Assembly: GCF_021375795.1 (NCBI RefSeq)
Contig: NZ_JAEIOI010000004.1
Coordinates: 186,001 to 250,000 of the forward strand
Direction of reading: 5' to 3'
Length of the DNA stretch: 64,000 nt
Source of the DNA: Pseudomonas anguilliseptica
GTDB lineage: Bacteria > Pseudomonadota > Gammaproteobacteria > Pseudomonadales > Pseudomonadaceae
The notes below the pieces were generated by a model. It ran no database searches. It was not told the origin of the DNA and saw nothing but the letters and a program-made list of their open reading frames with translations. Position numbers and translations under genes: made by a program. Below are positions 26,016 through 35,089 of the stretch, piece by piece (the first letter of the stretch is position 1; every line of letters begins with the position of its first letter).

Positions 26016-27917
26016 ATGAAGTTGTCCCGTCTTGCCCTGGCTGTGGCCTTGTTGCCCAGCACTCAGACGTTTGCCGAAACGCCTTCGCGCGACGAAGCAC
26101 TGAAACTCGCCGACACGGTGATTACCGCCAACCGCGAGGTGCAGCAGCGCAGCGAAAGCAGTGCTGCGGTCAGCATCTTCACCCGCGCCGACATCGAACG
26201 CCTGCGCCCGAGCAGCGTCAATGAGCTGCTGGCCCGAGTGCCCGGCGTCCAGGTTATCCCGAACGGTGGACGCGGCAGTACCTCCAGCCTGCTGGTCCGC
26301 GGCACCAGCACTGCCCAGACCTTGGTGCTGATCGATGGACAGCGCGCCGGCTCCGTGTCCGCCGGTGGGGCCAGCCTGCAATACCTCAATGTGGAGCAAA
26401 TCGAGCGTATCGAAGTGCTGCGCGGCTCACGCTCGGCTATCTACGGGGCCGACGCCATCGGCGGTGTAGTGCAGATCTTCACCCGTCGCGGCGAAACCAG
26501 TGGCGTCAATCCCTACCTGCGCATCGCTGGCGGCAGTCAAGGCACGTGGGAACGCAGCCTGGGGGTTTCCGGCGGCGATCAGCAAACCCGCTACAGCCTC
26601 AACGGCAGCCTGGAAGAAACCACAGGCATCGACCATACCGGGAAATCCTGGGATTCGGACGCCGATCACGACGCTTACCGCAACAAGGCCTTCAGCCTCA
26701 ACCTCAGCCATCAGTTCAATGACAACCTGCAGGTCGGCTTCAGCGCCCTGGAGCAACGCGGCAAAAGCGAGTACGACAATCCCTACGGTCGCCTGGACGC
26801 GTTCTGGAACGCCAACCCCAGCAAGCCCTATACCGACTACAGCCTGAGCAGCGCATCGGCCTTTGCCGAGGCACGAATCAATGAATACTGGAGCAGCCGT
26901 CTGGAGCTTGGCCACGCGGAGGACAAACAGGACTCGCGCGACAAGCTGTTCCCAAGTATTGACGTGTTCAATACCTACCGCGACTCAGCCGCCTGGGTGA
27001 ACACCCTGACACTGGGCTCGGGCCACGACCTGCTGGTAGGCGTGGATTACCTGAAGGACAAACTGCACAGCACCGTCGCCTACGACGAGGGTAGCCGCTG
27101 GAACCAGGCCGGTTTTATCCAGCACAGCTATCGCGGTGAGCGTTTCTCCACCGAGCTGGGTCTACGTCATGACAAGAATCAGCAGTACGGCAGTGAAAAT
27201 ACCTGGAACGCCGCCCTGACTCTGGCACTCAACGCCGACAACGACCTGATTCTGTCTTATGCCGAAGGCTTCCGTGTACCGACGTTCAACGACCTGTACT
27301 GGCCGGCAGACCCAATTTTCGGCGCAAGCTCCAACCCCGACCTGGCCCCGGAGAAGTCGAAAAGCTACGAATTGCAATGGCGCAGCCAACTGGGCGAGAA
27401 AACCCGCCTGGAAACCTCGCTCTACCGTACCGATGTGCGCGACCTGATTGCCTTCACAAGAGGCCGCAACCACAACGTCAACGAGGCGCGCATCAATGGT
27501 TTTGAAGCATCCCTGCAGCATGAACTGTTCGGCTGGCAGGGCGCTCTCGGGGTCAGCCTGCTTGATCCCCGTGATCGCGACAGCGGCCATACCCTGCAAC
27601 GCCGCGCCAAGCGGACGCTGAGCCTGGATCTCGATCGGCGCTTCGGCGAGTTCGGTGTCGGTGCAACCTGGCAGGTGGTCAGCCGTAGCTTCGACGACGC
27701 GACCAACACCCGCGAAATTGCCGGCCATGGCGTACTCGACCTGCGTGCAAGCTGGTATGCAAGCCAGGAACTGGCCTTCGATCTGAAGCTCAACAACCTG
27801 CTGGACAAGGGCTACAGCAGAGCGCTTTATCAATACGACGTGGACAAGCAGTATTACGGCTATCAGTCACAACCATTCGGCGTGATGCTCGGTCTGACCT
27901 GGACGCCAGCCCTCTAA
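26016..27917 (+). CDS. btuB: TonB-dependent vitamin B12 receptor
   Basis: A 633-residue outer-membrane receptor. The signal peptide ends at about TFA-ET, the TonB box is DTVITA near residue 33, a plug domain follows (VNELLARVPGVQV, GSRSAIYGADAIGGVVQIFT), and the beta barrel fills the rest, ending in the outer-membrane type terminus GLTWTPAL. Cobalamin specificity is supported by the cobalamin riboswitch in its leader and by the convergent btuF gene. No TonB, BtuC or BtuD gene is in the window. A REP-like hairpin separates it from the btuF stop. Confidence 0.95.
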   Translation: MKLSRLALAVALLPSTQTFAETPSRDEALKLADTVITANREVQQRSESSAAVSIFTRADIERLRPSSVNELLARVPGVQVIPNGGRGSTSSLLVRGTSTAQTLVLIDGQRAGSVSAGGASLQYLNVEQIERIEVLRGSRSAIYGADAIGGVVQIFTRRGETSGVNPYLRIAGGSQGTWERSLGVSGGDQQTRYSLNGSLEETTGIDHTGKSWDSDADHDAYRNKAFSLNLSHQFNDNLQVGFSALEQRGKSEYDNPYGRLDAFWNANPSKPYTDYSLSSASAFAEARINEYWSSRLELGHAEDKQDSRDKLFPSIDVFNTYRDSAAWVNTLTLGSGHDLLVGVDYLKDKLHSTVAYDEGSRWNQAGFIQHSYRGERFSTELGLRHDKNQQYGSENTWNAALTLALNADNDLILSYAEGFRVPTFNDLYWPADPIFGASSNPDLAPEKSKSYELQWRSQLGEKTRLETSLYRTDVRDLIAFTRGRNHNVNEARINGFEASLQHELFGWQGALGVSLLDPRDRDSGHTLQRRAKRTLSLDLDRRFGEFGVGATWQVVSRSFDDATNTREIAGHGVLDLRASWYASQELAFDLKLNNLLDKGYSRALYQYDVDKQYYGYQSQPFGVMLGLTWTPAL

Positions 27918-27924
27918 GTCAGGC

Positions 27925-27983
27925 GTAGCCTGGATGTACTCCTGGGAGCAATGATGAACCGCCCAGGACTTTATCCAGGCTAC
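27925..27983. repeat. REP-like palindrome, probably also a terminator
   Basis: GTAGCCTGGAT (27925-27935) and ATCCAGGCTAC (27973-27983) form the outer stem, and CCTGGG/CCCAGG an inner one. It fills the gap between the convergent btuB and btuF stops. The outer arms resemble short repeats that recur in Pseudomonas genomes, but I see one copy here. Confidence 0.65.
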
Positions 27984-27985
27984 AG

Positions 27986-28783
27986 CTAACGCGCCTGCGC
28001 CAAACGCTCACACAACTTCTCCATCGCCCCCAGCATCTGAAAACTCGGCCGTTCCAGGCCGTTGTCCGGTACCAGCCAGAGTTGCTCGCGCTCGACAGCC
28101 GTTAGGCCCGGCCAGATGCGCCAGGCATCCAACTGCTGCTGTACGCCGGCCAGAATCACCTCGGGATTGCGCTCAAGTACCGCTTCTACGCTGACCTGCG
28201 GGGCCGGCAAGCTCAGCTCGGCAAAGATATTGCGCGCCCCGCATACCTCCAGGGCATCGCTGATGATTTGCTGGCCGCCGATGGTGTACAGCGGCACATC
28301 CCAGACCTGATAGAACAGGCGCAGCGGCTGCTCACGTCGATAACGCTGACTCAGCTGTTGCAGGCCTTGGTTGAAGCGTTGTTGCAGGCGTTGGCCCTGC
28401 TCAGGACGGCCAATCCGTGCGCCGATCTCGGCAAACTGCCCGGCCAGGTCGGCCAACTTGCGCGGTTCGATCACCAGCACTGGAATACCCAGACGTTGCA
28501 GCTGCTGACGTTGCGCACTGCTGATGCTGTCCGGCCATAGCAACACCAGGTCAGGCTGCAACTGCAACAGGCTCTCCAGTTCCAGCTGGCCAAAATTGCC
28601 CACCGAGGGCAGATGTTTCACCGCAGCAGGTCGCTCACCGCCATCCAGCAGCCCGACCAGCAGATCGCCAGCCTCAAGCTCGAGGACGATTTCGGTCAGC
28701 GATGGCGCCAGGGTGACTACCCGCGAAGCAGCTGCCACCGGCCAGGCCAGCGACAGCAGCATGCAGAGCATCAGCGTGCGCAT
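27986..28783 (-). CDS. btuF: Periplasmic cobalamin-binding protein
   Basis: A 265-residue protein of the BtuF/FepB-type (class III) periplasmic binding family. The signal peptide is [19 protein letters not shown], followed by RVVTLAPSLTEIVLELEAGDLLVG, then LPSVGNFGQLELESLLQLQPDLV and DVPLYTIGGQQIISDALEVCG, all recognisable from BtuF. It would bind B12 in the periplasm for an ABC importer, but no BtuCD is adjacent. Its start overlaps the preceding membrane-protein stop by one base (TGATG), so it is translationally coupled to the ribA operon. Confidence 0.9.
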   Translation of the reverse strand: MRTLMLCMLLSLAWPVAAASRVVTLAPSLTEIVLELEAGDLLVGLLDGGERPAAVKHLPSVGNFGQLELESLLQLQPDLVLLWPDSISSAQRQQLQRLGIPVLVIEPRKLADLAGQFAEIGARIGRPEQGQRLQQRFNQGLQQLSQRYRREQPLRLFYQVWDVPLYTIGGQQIISDALEVCGARNIFAELSLPAPQVSVEAVLERNPEVILAGVQQQLDAWRIWPGLTAVEREQLWLVPDNGLERPSFQMLGAMEKLCERLAQAR

Positions 28784-29199
28784 CAGCCGAGTTGGCGAGG
28801 GATGCGATAGAGGTACAGCAGAACGATGCTGGACAGCGCCAGCAGAATCAGCGGGATCGCCTCAAGCCCGGCGAAGACCGCAAGGGCAGCGATCCAGGCT
28901 GGTAAGGCCGCACCCAGCAGAGCCAGGCGCCGTACCCGGGTCAGTTCCAGCCAGGCATCGTGTTCAGCCGGGCTGTCGAGGGTTTTTTCCGTGGCCACCA
29001 GCGCGCGCTTGTAACCGCTGAACAGCGGCAGGCTGACGAACATCGAAGCCAGGCCGGCGATAAACAGCGGCATGGTCAGCAAACCGGTCTGCTGACCGGC
29101 ACCAAACAGCAGGTTGAGCACAAACAACGGGGCCAGGGTCACGGCCAATTGCCGCCACCACTCCAGCGCCAGCCGACGGCGCACTTCGCCGCGCGTCAC
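28783..29199 (-). CDS. Small membrane protein of the ribA-btuF operon
   Basis: A 138-residue protein with a GTG start inside the ribA stop (GTGA overlap). It has four predicted helices grouped in two pairs ([16 protein letters not shown] with [20 protein letters not shown], and [20 protein letters not shown] with [17 protein letters not shown]) separated by a charged segment, [20 protein letters not shown]. Family not recognised. It sits with perfect overlaps between ribA and btuF, suggesting co-translation, but a role in B12 or flavin metabolism is only suggested by position. Confidence 0.8.
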   Translation of the reverse strand: MTRGEVRRRLALEWWRQLAVTLAPLFVLNLLFGAGQQTGLLTMPLFIAGLASMFVSLPLFSGYKRALVATEKTLDSPAEHDAWLELTRVRRLALLGAALPAWIAALAVFAGLEAIPLILLALSSIVLLYLYRIPRQLG

Positions 29200-29816
29200 A
29201 GGCTTTCCTCGACCTCGCCCTGGTGCAGGCTGCCGAGCATATGCCCGAGTTTGCCGGCCTTGGTCGCCAGGTATTTCTTGTTGTGCGGATTGTGATCGAT
29301 CTGCAGCGGCACGCGGCTCGCCACATTGATGCCCATATCACCCAGCGCCTTGACCTTGCGCGGGTTGTTGGTCATCAGCTTGAGCTGGCTGATGCGCAGA
29401 TGGTCGAGCATCGGCAAGCAGATCGCATAGTCGCGCTGATCGGCCCCGAAGCCCAGACGCTCGTTGGCTTCCACGGTATCGGCGCCACCGTCCTGCAACT
29501 CATAGGCGCGAATCTTGTTCAGCAGGCCAATACCCCGGCCTTCCTGACGCAGATAAAGCAGCACGCCACGGCCTTCGCTGGCAATCGCGCGCAAGGCCGC
29601 TTCCAGCTGAAAACCACAATCACAACGCAGGCTGAACAGCGCATCACCGGTCAGGCATTCAGAGTGCAAACGGCCCAGTACGGGCGCGCCATCGGCCACA
29701 TCACCAAAGGTCAGGGCAACATGCTCCTTGCCCGTGGCCTCTTCAAGGAAGCCATGCATGGTGAACACGCCAAAGGGCGTGGGCAGTTGGGAGGCGGCGA
29801 CAAACACGACGGACAC
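29196..29816 (-). CDS. ribA: GTP cyclohydrolase II
   Basis: A 206-residue enzyme that opens the imidazole ring of GTP, the committed step of riboflavin synthesis. Zinc ligands Cys54, Cys65 and Cys67 lie in [21 protein letters not shown] at the same positions as in E. coli Rib[21 protein letters not shown] is the catalytic and GTP-binding motif. The GTG start at 29816 follows AGGAG. Its active-site completeness matters because the ribBA gene at 34 kb has a damaged second domain. It is followed by two overlapping genes, the small membrane protein and btuF. Confidence 0.97.
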   Translation of the reverse strand: MSVVFVAASQLPTPFGVFTMHGFLEEATGKEHVALTFGDVADGAPVLGRLHSECLTGDALFSLRCDCGFQLEAALRAIASEGRGVLLYLRQEGRGIGLLNKIRAYELQDGGADTVEANERLGFGADQRDYAICLPMLDHLRISQLKLMTNNPRKVKALGDMGINVASRVPLQIDHNPHNKKYLATKAGKLGHMLGSLHQGEVEESL

Positions 29817-29931
29817 CGGATGCTCCTAAAGATAAATGGCAGAAAGAATAAGGCCGGCATTGTAACAGCAGGCCCTGGCAGCCGCTTAGCCTGAATTACT
29901 GATGATAAGAATCGAGCAAACACATGGGGGG

Positions 29932-30576
29932 CTAGTACTTGGACTCCAGCACCAGCATATCCTGCTCCACTTTCCAGCCAACCCGACCGAGAAAGCTCAT
30001 ACCCAGCAAGGCCTCGGCAGGCGAGCCGCCTTCCAGCACCACGGCTTCAACGCCCAGTACCTCCAGCTCACCGACCTTGACCCGATCCAGACTTACCCGC
30101 CAGCCGCGTGCAGTACCACTGGCCGTACTGACCTGCAAAGGTACGCCGATAGCGCGATAGTCGATGCCCAGACGGCGCGCATGCTCATCATTCAGTGCCA
30201 CCGAGGTGGCGCCGGTGTCCACCAGAAACTGGATCGGATGACCATTCACCGAGCCGGCAATCCAGTAGTGCCCGCCGATGCCCTTGGCAATGCTCAGCTG
30301 TTTTTTCTGCGCTTCGGCAAAACCATCGCTGTATTCACGGCTAAGGCTGTAACTGCGTTCAACGCCATCCACTCGCAACACCGCGCCACGGCTGTCCGCG
30401 CTGACCACCACCACGCCTGCCGGGCCAGTCTGACCCACTTTGACCAGTTTGCGCTGGCCGTCGACATTCAGCACCGCGGCCCCGGGAAACAGGCCGACAA
30501 CCCGCACCTGCGGGGCAGCCGATGCAACGGCGCTGCACAGCAACAGGCTTGTAGCGATCAGTTTAAACACGCGCAT
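29932..30576 (-). CDS. Retropepsin-like aspartic protease family protein
   Basis: A 214-residue secreted protein. The first ~20 residues are a signal peptide (LIATSLLLCSAVASA). The C-terminal half carries the retropepsin motif FLVDTGATSVALND near residue 120, and a hydrophobic EALLGMSFLGRVGW segment. This matches the TIGR02281-type family of single-domain aspartic proteases, which probably dimerise. N-terminal ~90 residues may be a separate beta domain. Substrate unknown. It is transcribed with the binding-protein gene 17 bp upstream. Confidence 0.85.
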   Translation of the reverse strand: MRVFKLIATSLLLCSAVASAAPQVRVVGLFPGAAVLNVDGQRKLVKVGQTGPAGVVVVSADSRGAVLRVDGVERSYSLSREYSDGFAEAQKKQLSIAKGIGGHYWIAGSVNGHPIQFLVDTGATSVALNDEHARRLGIDYRAIGVPLQVSTASGTARGWRVSLDRVKVGELEVLGVEAVVLEGGSPAEALLGMSFLGRVGWKVEQDMLVLESKY

Positions 30577-30593
30577 CTATGGTCTCGCAGGGA

Positions 30594-31322
30594 TCAGTCA
30601 AAGGGATAAGGCTGCTGCCAGTGCTTGAAAATCGGCCGCAGGCTGCCATCGGCCACCAGCAACTCCATGCGCTGGTCAAACAACTCCGCCAGGGCTCGCC
30701 CACGAGGGGTATCGGCAAACCCCAGGTACAGCGGCAAGTTGGTCAAGTGGGTCAGGCGATAGCGCGACGGCTCGGCAGAGGTCGCGAGAATATCGCTGAC
30801 CTCACCCAAGGCATCGATGTAGAAATCAGCATGCCCCTGGTCGAGCATGCCGAGGATACCGCTACGACGAATCACTTCGCGGTACTGGTGCAAATTTGGC
30901 AAATAGCGCTGGTACTCATAACCCCGCACCCAGACCAGGCGGGACGCCCCCAGGTTGTCCAGCGTAGGCACAGGGGCACTGCTCAAGCCCAGAGCCACGA
31001 TCTCATCGAAGTCATAGTTCCAGCGCGGATAGAACACCTGATGCTGCACTTCATTGAGGTAAGAACCCACCCAGGCGTCAGCCTCGCCGCGCTGAACCAG
31101 GCCAATTGAACGGGTATAGGGCACATGCTGGGCCTGCAACTGCACACCCGCTGGTTCAAAGACCAGGCGAAAAATGTCCCAGGCCATGCCAGTGCCATCG
31201 GCTTCGGTATGGTCTGGCCAGATTTCCGCGGCAATCCGTACCTGCGTGGGGTCAGCCGCGCTGGCCAGCGAACTGATCACGCTCATGACTGCCCCTAGCA
31301 CCCAGCCCCAGCAGCGTCCCAT
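30594..31322 (-). CDS. Periplasmic transporter-substrate-binding-like protein
   Basis: A 242-residue protein. The start at 31322 is preceded by AGGGAGG nine bases upstream and gives a clear signal peptide ending ASA. The fold is the SBP-bac-3 type seen in amino-acid binding proteins (QVRIAAEIWPDHTEADGTGMAWDIF, PYTRSIGLVQRGEADAWVG), with an extra acidic and aromatic character. No transporter genes adjoin. Function unknown. It lies between pgpA and the retropepsin gene and may be co-transcribed with both. Confidence 0.78.
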   Translation of the reverse strand: MGRCWGWVLGAVMSVISSLASAADPTQVRIAAEIWPDHTEADGTGMAWDIFRLVFEPAGVQLQAQHVPYTRSIGLVQRGEADAWVGSYLNEVQHQVFYPRWNYDFDEIVALGLSSAPVPTLDNLGASRLVWVRGYEYQRYLPNLHQYREVIRRSGILGMLDQGHADFYIDALGEVSDILATSAEPSRYRLTHLTNLPLYLGFADTPRGRALAELFDQRMELLVADGSLRPIFKHWQQPYPFD

Positions 31323-31339
31323 CAACCGCGCCTCCCTTG

Positions 31340-31870
31340 CTACCAGCCCAGCGCAGCCGCCAATCCATTCGCCCAGCCCCAGACGATCAACTGCAGGGTC
31401 ATCCAGGCAAATACCCCCGCCAGCACGTCGTCGAGCATGATGCCCACGCCGCCGTGTACATGCCGGTCGACCCAGCGAATCGGCCAGGGTTTGAGGATGT
31501 CGAACACGCGAAACAGTAAAAAGCCTAGCAGCAGCCAGCCCCAGCCGTGAGGAACCAGCCAGAGGGTGATCCACATGCCGACCATTTCGTCCCAGACGAT
31601 GCCTTCATGATCGTGCACGCGCAGGTCGTCGGCCACCTTGCCGCACAGCCAGAAGCCAAACAGCATGGTGACGCCCAGCATCAGCCAGTAGCCCCAGTCT
31701 GGGAGCATCTGCCACAACGGGATAAACGGCAGGGCAACCAGCGAGCCCCAGGTGCCTGGCGCTTTCGGCAACGTACCGGAACCGAAGCCGAAGGCCAGAA
31801 AATGCCAGGGGTTACGCCATACCGAAGGCGGCACGAACTCGGCGGGAACTTGCTTGGGATGATCAGTCAC
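31340..31870 (-). CDS. pgpA: Phosphatidylglycerophosphatase A
   Basis: A 176-residue membrane phosphatase that removes phosphate from phosphatidylglycerophosphate in phospholipid synthesis. Conserved blocks are GFGSGTLPKAPGTWGSL and the acidic DEMVGMWITL and FRVFDILKPWP motifs. I choose the GTG at 31870, preceded by GGAAG, over an upstream ATG at 31897 because it begins at the family start and overlaps the thiL stop by eight bases. The overlap suggests coupling to thiL. Confidence 0.95.
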   Translation of the reverse strand: MTDHPKQVPAEFVPPSVWRNPWHFLAFGFGSGTLPKAPGTWGSLVALPFIPLWQMLPDWGYWLMLGVTMLFGFWLCGKVADDLRVHDHEGIVWDEMVGMWITLWLVPHGWGWLLLGFLLFRVFDILKPWPIRWVDRHVHGGVGIMLDDVLAGVFAWMTLQLIVWGWANGLAAALGW

Positions 31871-32831
31871 TGGCACTTCCAAAATGTTGATAACCACGCC
31901 GAGGCGGCTCTACAGGCTGACCCTGCGCGTCCAGCAGGGTCACCCCCTGGCCGGCGGCGACGCGGCCAATCACCTGCACCGGGAGACCGGCTAGCTGCAT
32001 ATCCGCCAGATGCTCAGGTGGCAGGGTAAAGGCCAGGCGGTAGTCATCACCACCGCTTAGCGCACATTGCAATGCTTCAATATCGCCAACCTGCGCCCGC
32101 AAGGCGTCGGATAGCGGCACCCGCGCCTGCTCAATCAACAACGCCACACCCGAAGCGGCGGCGATATGCCCACAATCGGCCAGCAGGCCGTCGGAGATGT
32201 CCAGCGCCGCACTGGCCTTGCCACGCAACGCCTGCCCCAACGCCAGCTGTGGCAATGGCGACCAGTAGCGCGCCAGCAATGCTGCGGCCTGCGCCGAATC
32301 AGCGCACTGCTGCCCCAGCACCAGCGGCAAGGCACCTGCAGCATCACCGAGCTCACCGCCGACACACAGCAGATCTCCGACTTGCGCGCCCTTGCGGGTC
32401 AGCGCCATACCGCTGGGCACACGCCCGAAAACCGTCAGGGTAAGACTCAATGGGCCACGGGTGGTGTCACCGCCGATCAGGCGAATGGCGCAACGCTGGG
32501 CCATCTGGTCCAGGCCACGGGCAAAGGCTTCCAGCCAGCTCGCTTCCGCGCCAGGCAAGGTCAGAGCCAGGGTAAAGCCGACAGGCGTAGCGCCCATGGC
32601 AGCCAGATCGCTGACTGAAACGCCCAGCGCACGCTGGCCCAGCAGGAAAGGATCGGCAGAATCGGGAAAATGCACCCCGCTTACCAGGGTGTCGGTGGAG
32701 ATTGCCAACTGCTCGCCAGCCGGCAACTCCAACAGGGCACAGTCATCACCGATGCCCAACGCCACAGCTTCGCCAGCCTGCGCACAGGACGCAGCGGCGA
32801 AGTAATGACGGATCAGCTCGAACTCACCCAT
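31863..32831 (-). CDS. thiL: Thiamine-monophosphate kinase
   Basis: A 322-residue kinase that phosphorylates thiamine phosphate to thiamine diphosphate. GEFELIRHYFA, LGIGDDCALLE, the STDTLVSGVHF and SVSDLAAMGATPVGFTLAL motifs, and LDISDGLLADCGH are typical. Start is the ATG at 32831, but there is no recognisable Shine-Dalgarno sequence, because the base of a palindromic repeat ends nine bases before the ATG. It overlaps pgpA by eight bases and follows the rib/nusB genes in the same direction. Confidence 0.95.
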   Translation of the reverse strand: MGEFELIRHYFAAASCAQAGEAVALGIGDDCALLELPAGEQLAISTDTLVSGVHFPDSADPFLLGQRALGVSVSDLAAMGATPVGFTLALTLPGAEASWLEAFARGLDQMAQRCAIRLIGGDTTRGPLSLTLTVFGRVPSGMALTRKGAQVGDLLCVGGELGDAAGALPLVLGQQCADSAQAAALLARYWSPLPQLALGQALRGKASAALDISDGLLADCGHIAAASGVALLIEQARVPLSDALRAQVGDIEALQCALSGGDDYRLAFTLPPEHLADMQLAGLPVQVIGRVAAGQGVTLLDAQGQPVEPPRRGYQHFGSASD

Positions 32832-32840
32832 GAGATGGCA

Positions 32841-32959
32841 ACGATCTGCTGCGCGTCGGCCCTGCTGCGTTAAAAGCAGACTCGGAATGCTCATGTGCTA
32901 CAGCACACTCCGCGTCCTCGCCTGCTTTTGCCTTGCAGGACTCTAGCTCGCAAGATCGT
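32841..32959. repeat. Palindromic repeat element, copy 1 (thiL leader)
   Basis: A 119-bp element with inverted ends ACGATCT and AGATCGT, an inner imperfect inverted repeat (CCTGCTGCGTTAAAAGCAG against CCTGCTTTTGCCTTGCAGG), and a central AATGCTCAT / CAGCAC segment. It fills the gap between thiL and nusB, ends nine bases before the thiL start, and shares its core with the element at uvrA. Confidence 0.75.
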
Positions 32960-32981
32960 AAATCAAGCATCCCAAAAGACC

Positions 32982-33473
32982 TTAACGCTTGTTGGCGCGA
33001 ACTTCATCCGCGCGCAAGCGCGGAGCCAGCTTGTCCAGCACGCCGTTGACGAATTTGTGCCCGTCAGTGGCGCCGAATACCTTGGCCAGTTCGATGCCTT
33101 CGTTGATCACCACGCGATAGGGGATATCGATACGGTTCTTCAGCTCGTAGGTCGACAGACGCAGGATCGACAGCTCAACCGGATCAATCTCGTCCAGCGG
33201 ACGATCCAGCAGCGACTCGAACGCGCCATCGATCTCCGACTTCTGGCGTGGCACGCCATGCAGGATCTCGTGGAAGTAGGCACCGTCGACCGCGCTGAAA
33301 TCGTTATCGACGCGGAACTGCGCTTCGATTTCGTTCAGCGACTGGCCTGCCATGTGCCAGGAATACAGCGCCTGCATAGCCAGGGAGCGCGCCTGACGGC
33401 GCGCAAGAGTCTTGGTGCTAGGGCCTTTTTTCGGCGCCTGTGGCGGTTGCACGGTACTGTCGTTCTGGCTCAC
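32982..33473 (-). CDS. nusB: Transcription antitermination protein
   Basis: A 163-residue RNA-binding antitermination factor that works with S10 (NusE) on box[56 protein letters not shown] and [13 protein letters not shown] are family blocks. The GTG start overlaps the ribH stop in GTGA. A low-complexity 20-residue leader ([10 protein letters not shown]) precedes the conserved domain. Confidence 0.97.
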   Translation of the reverse strand: MSQNDSTVQPPQAPKKGPSTKTLARRQARSLAMQALYSWHMAGQSLNEIEAQFRVDNDFSAVDGAYFHEILHGVPRQKSEIDGAFESLLDRPLDEIDPVELSILRLSTYELKNRIDIPYRVVINEGIELAKVFGATDGHKFVNGVLDKLAPRLRADEVRANKR

Positions 33474-33946
33474 TTGGCCTCCAACTGCGCCAGCAGGCTG
33501 ACCATTTCCAGGGCCGACAGTGCAGCTTCGGCACCTTTGTTACCGGCCTTGGTGCCGGAACGTTCGATGGCTTGCTCGATGGAATCCACAGTCAGCACGC
33601 CGAACGCAACCGGCACGCCGAACTCCATGGACACCTGAGCCAGGCCCTTGGTGCACTCACCGGCCACGTACTCGAAGTGCGGGGTACCGCCACGGATCAC
33701 TGCGCCGAGGGCGATGATCGCGTCGTACTCACTGCGCTGGGCGACTTTCTGCGCTACCAGCGGGATCTCGAACGCGCCTGGCGCACGGATGATGGTGATG
33801 TCGCTTTCGCTCACGCCATGACGCACCAGGGCATCAACCGCGCCGCTTACCAGGCTTTCAACGACGAAGCTGTTGAAGCGGCCAACGACCAGGGCAAAGC
33901 GGCCCTTGGGGGCAATAAAAGTACCTTCGATGGTCTTCAGGGTCAT
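33470..33946 (-). CDS. ribH: 6,7-dimethyl-8-ribityllumazine synthase
   Basis: A 158-residue enzyme joining dihydroxybutanone phosphate with a ribitylaminopyrimidine, the penultimate step to riboflavin. [37 protein letters not shown] and [22 protein letters not shown] contain the active site including His near residue 88. It usually forms a 60-mer or pentamers. It lies downstream of ribBA in the FMN-regulated run and overlaps nusB. Confidence 0.97.
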   Translation of the reverse strand: MTLKTIEGTFIAPKGRFALVVGRFNSFVVESLVSGAVDALVRHGVSESDITIIRAPGAFEIPLVAQKVAQRSEYDAIIALGAVIRGGTPHFEYVAGECTKGLAQVSMEFGVPVAFGVLTVDSIEQAIERSGTKAGNKGAEAALSALEMVSLLAQLEAK

Positions 33947-33998
33947 AGCGAATCTCGTCTGTATTAAAGAGCCGGGCCGCCAGCGGCGACCCTTGGGA

Positions 33999-35078
33999 TT
34001 ATTTAGAGGGCAGGTATTCTACAACTTCCAGGTCGAAACCGGATATTGCATTGAACTTCATCGGCGAACTCATCAGGCGCATCTTGCGCACACCGAGGTC
34101 ACGCAGAATCTGCGAGCCCGCGCCCACGGTGCTGTAGGTTGCCGGATTAGCCGGCTGCTGACGGCTGATCAGTGCCAACAGCTCCGGCCCGGTCAGCGGA
34201 TTGCCCAGCAGCAGCACCACGCCGCTGCCAGCCTTGGCCACTTCAGCCATGGCGGCACGCATGCTCCAGCGGCCTGGCTGGTTGACCATGAACAGGTCGC
34301 GCAGTGGATCCATGTTGTGCACCCGCACCAGCGTCGGTTCTTCGGCACACACCGTGCCCAGGGTCAGCGCCATGTGCGCGGTGTTTTCCACGCCATCGCG
34401 GTATGTCACCAGGTTGAACTGGCCCAGCTCGGTGTCCAGCGGCTGCTCGCTGACACGTTCGACAGTGCGCTCGTGGATCAGGCGGTAGTGGATCAGGTCG
34501 GCGATGGTGCCGATTTTCAAGCCATGCTCTTCGGCGAATTTCTCCAGTTCCGGACGACGGGCCATGGTGCCGTCGTCGTTCATGATCTCGCAGATCACCC
34601 CGCTCGGCTCAAAACCGCCCATGCGTGCCAGGTCGCAGGCCGCCTCGGTGTGGCCGGCACGGGCCAGCACGCCACCGGGCTGAGCCATCAACGGAAAGAT
34701 ATGACCGGGGCTGACGATATCCGCTGCCACGGCATTACGCGCCACGGCAGCTTGCACGGTCCGCGCGCGGTCAGCAGCGGAGATACCGGTGGTCACGCCT
34801 TCAGCAGCTTCGATGGAGACGGTGAATTTGGTGCCGAAGCCGGAGCCGTTGCGCGGCGCCATCAGTGGCAGGTTGAGCAGCTCGCAGCGCTCACGGGTCA
34901 TGGGCATGCAGATCAGACCACGGGCGAAGCGCGCCATGAAGTTGATGTGCTCGGCCGTCACGCATTCGGAGGCAATGATGATGTCGCCTTCGTTTTCGCG
35001 GTCTTCGTCATCCATGAGGATGACCATCTTGCCGGCGCGAATGTCTTCGATCAGTTCTTCAGCGGTGTTGAGCGCCAT
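33999..35078 (-). CDS. ribB: 3,4-dihydroxy-2-butanone-4-phosphate synthase with degenerate GTP cyclohydrolase II domain
   Basis: A 359-residue protein. The first ~200 residues are DHBP synthase with the acidic active-site loop [10 protein letters not shown] at 23-32 and [13 protein letters not shown], so this step should be active. The second half aligns with GTP cyclohydrolase II but the zinc cysteines are lost ([12 protein letters not shown] in place of [10 protein letters not shown]). A genuine RibA is encoded at 29.2-29.8 kb. The start at 35078 is preceded by GAGGAG; an upstream in-frame start is ignored. Also known as RibBA-type. Confidence 0.95.
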   Translation of the reverse strand: MALNTAEELIEDIRAGKMVILMDDEDRENEGDIIIASECVTAEHINFMARFARGLICMPMTRERCELLNLPLMAPRNGSGFGTKFTVSIEAAEGVTTGISAADRARTVQAAVARNAVAADIVSPGHIFPLMAQPGGVLARAGHTEAACDLARMGGFEPSGVICEIMNDDGTMARRPELEKFAEEHGLKIGTIADLIHYRLIHERTVERVSEQPLDTELGQFNLVTYRDGVENTAHMALTLGTVCAEEPTLVRVHNMDPLRDLFMVNQPGRWSMRAAMAEVAKAGSGVVLLLGNPLTGPELLALISRQQPANPATYSTVGAGSQILRDLGVRKMRLMSSPMKFNAISGFDLEVVEYLPSK

Positions 35079-35089
35079 CGGGCGTCTCC

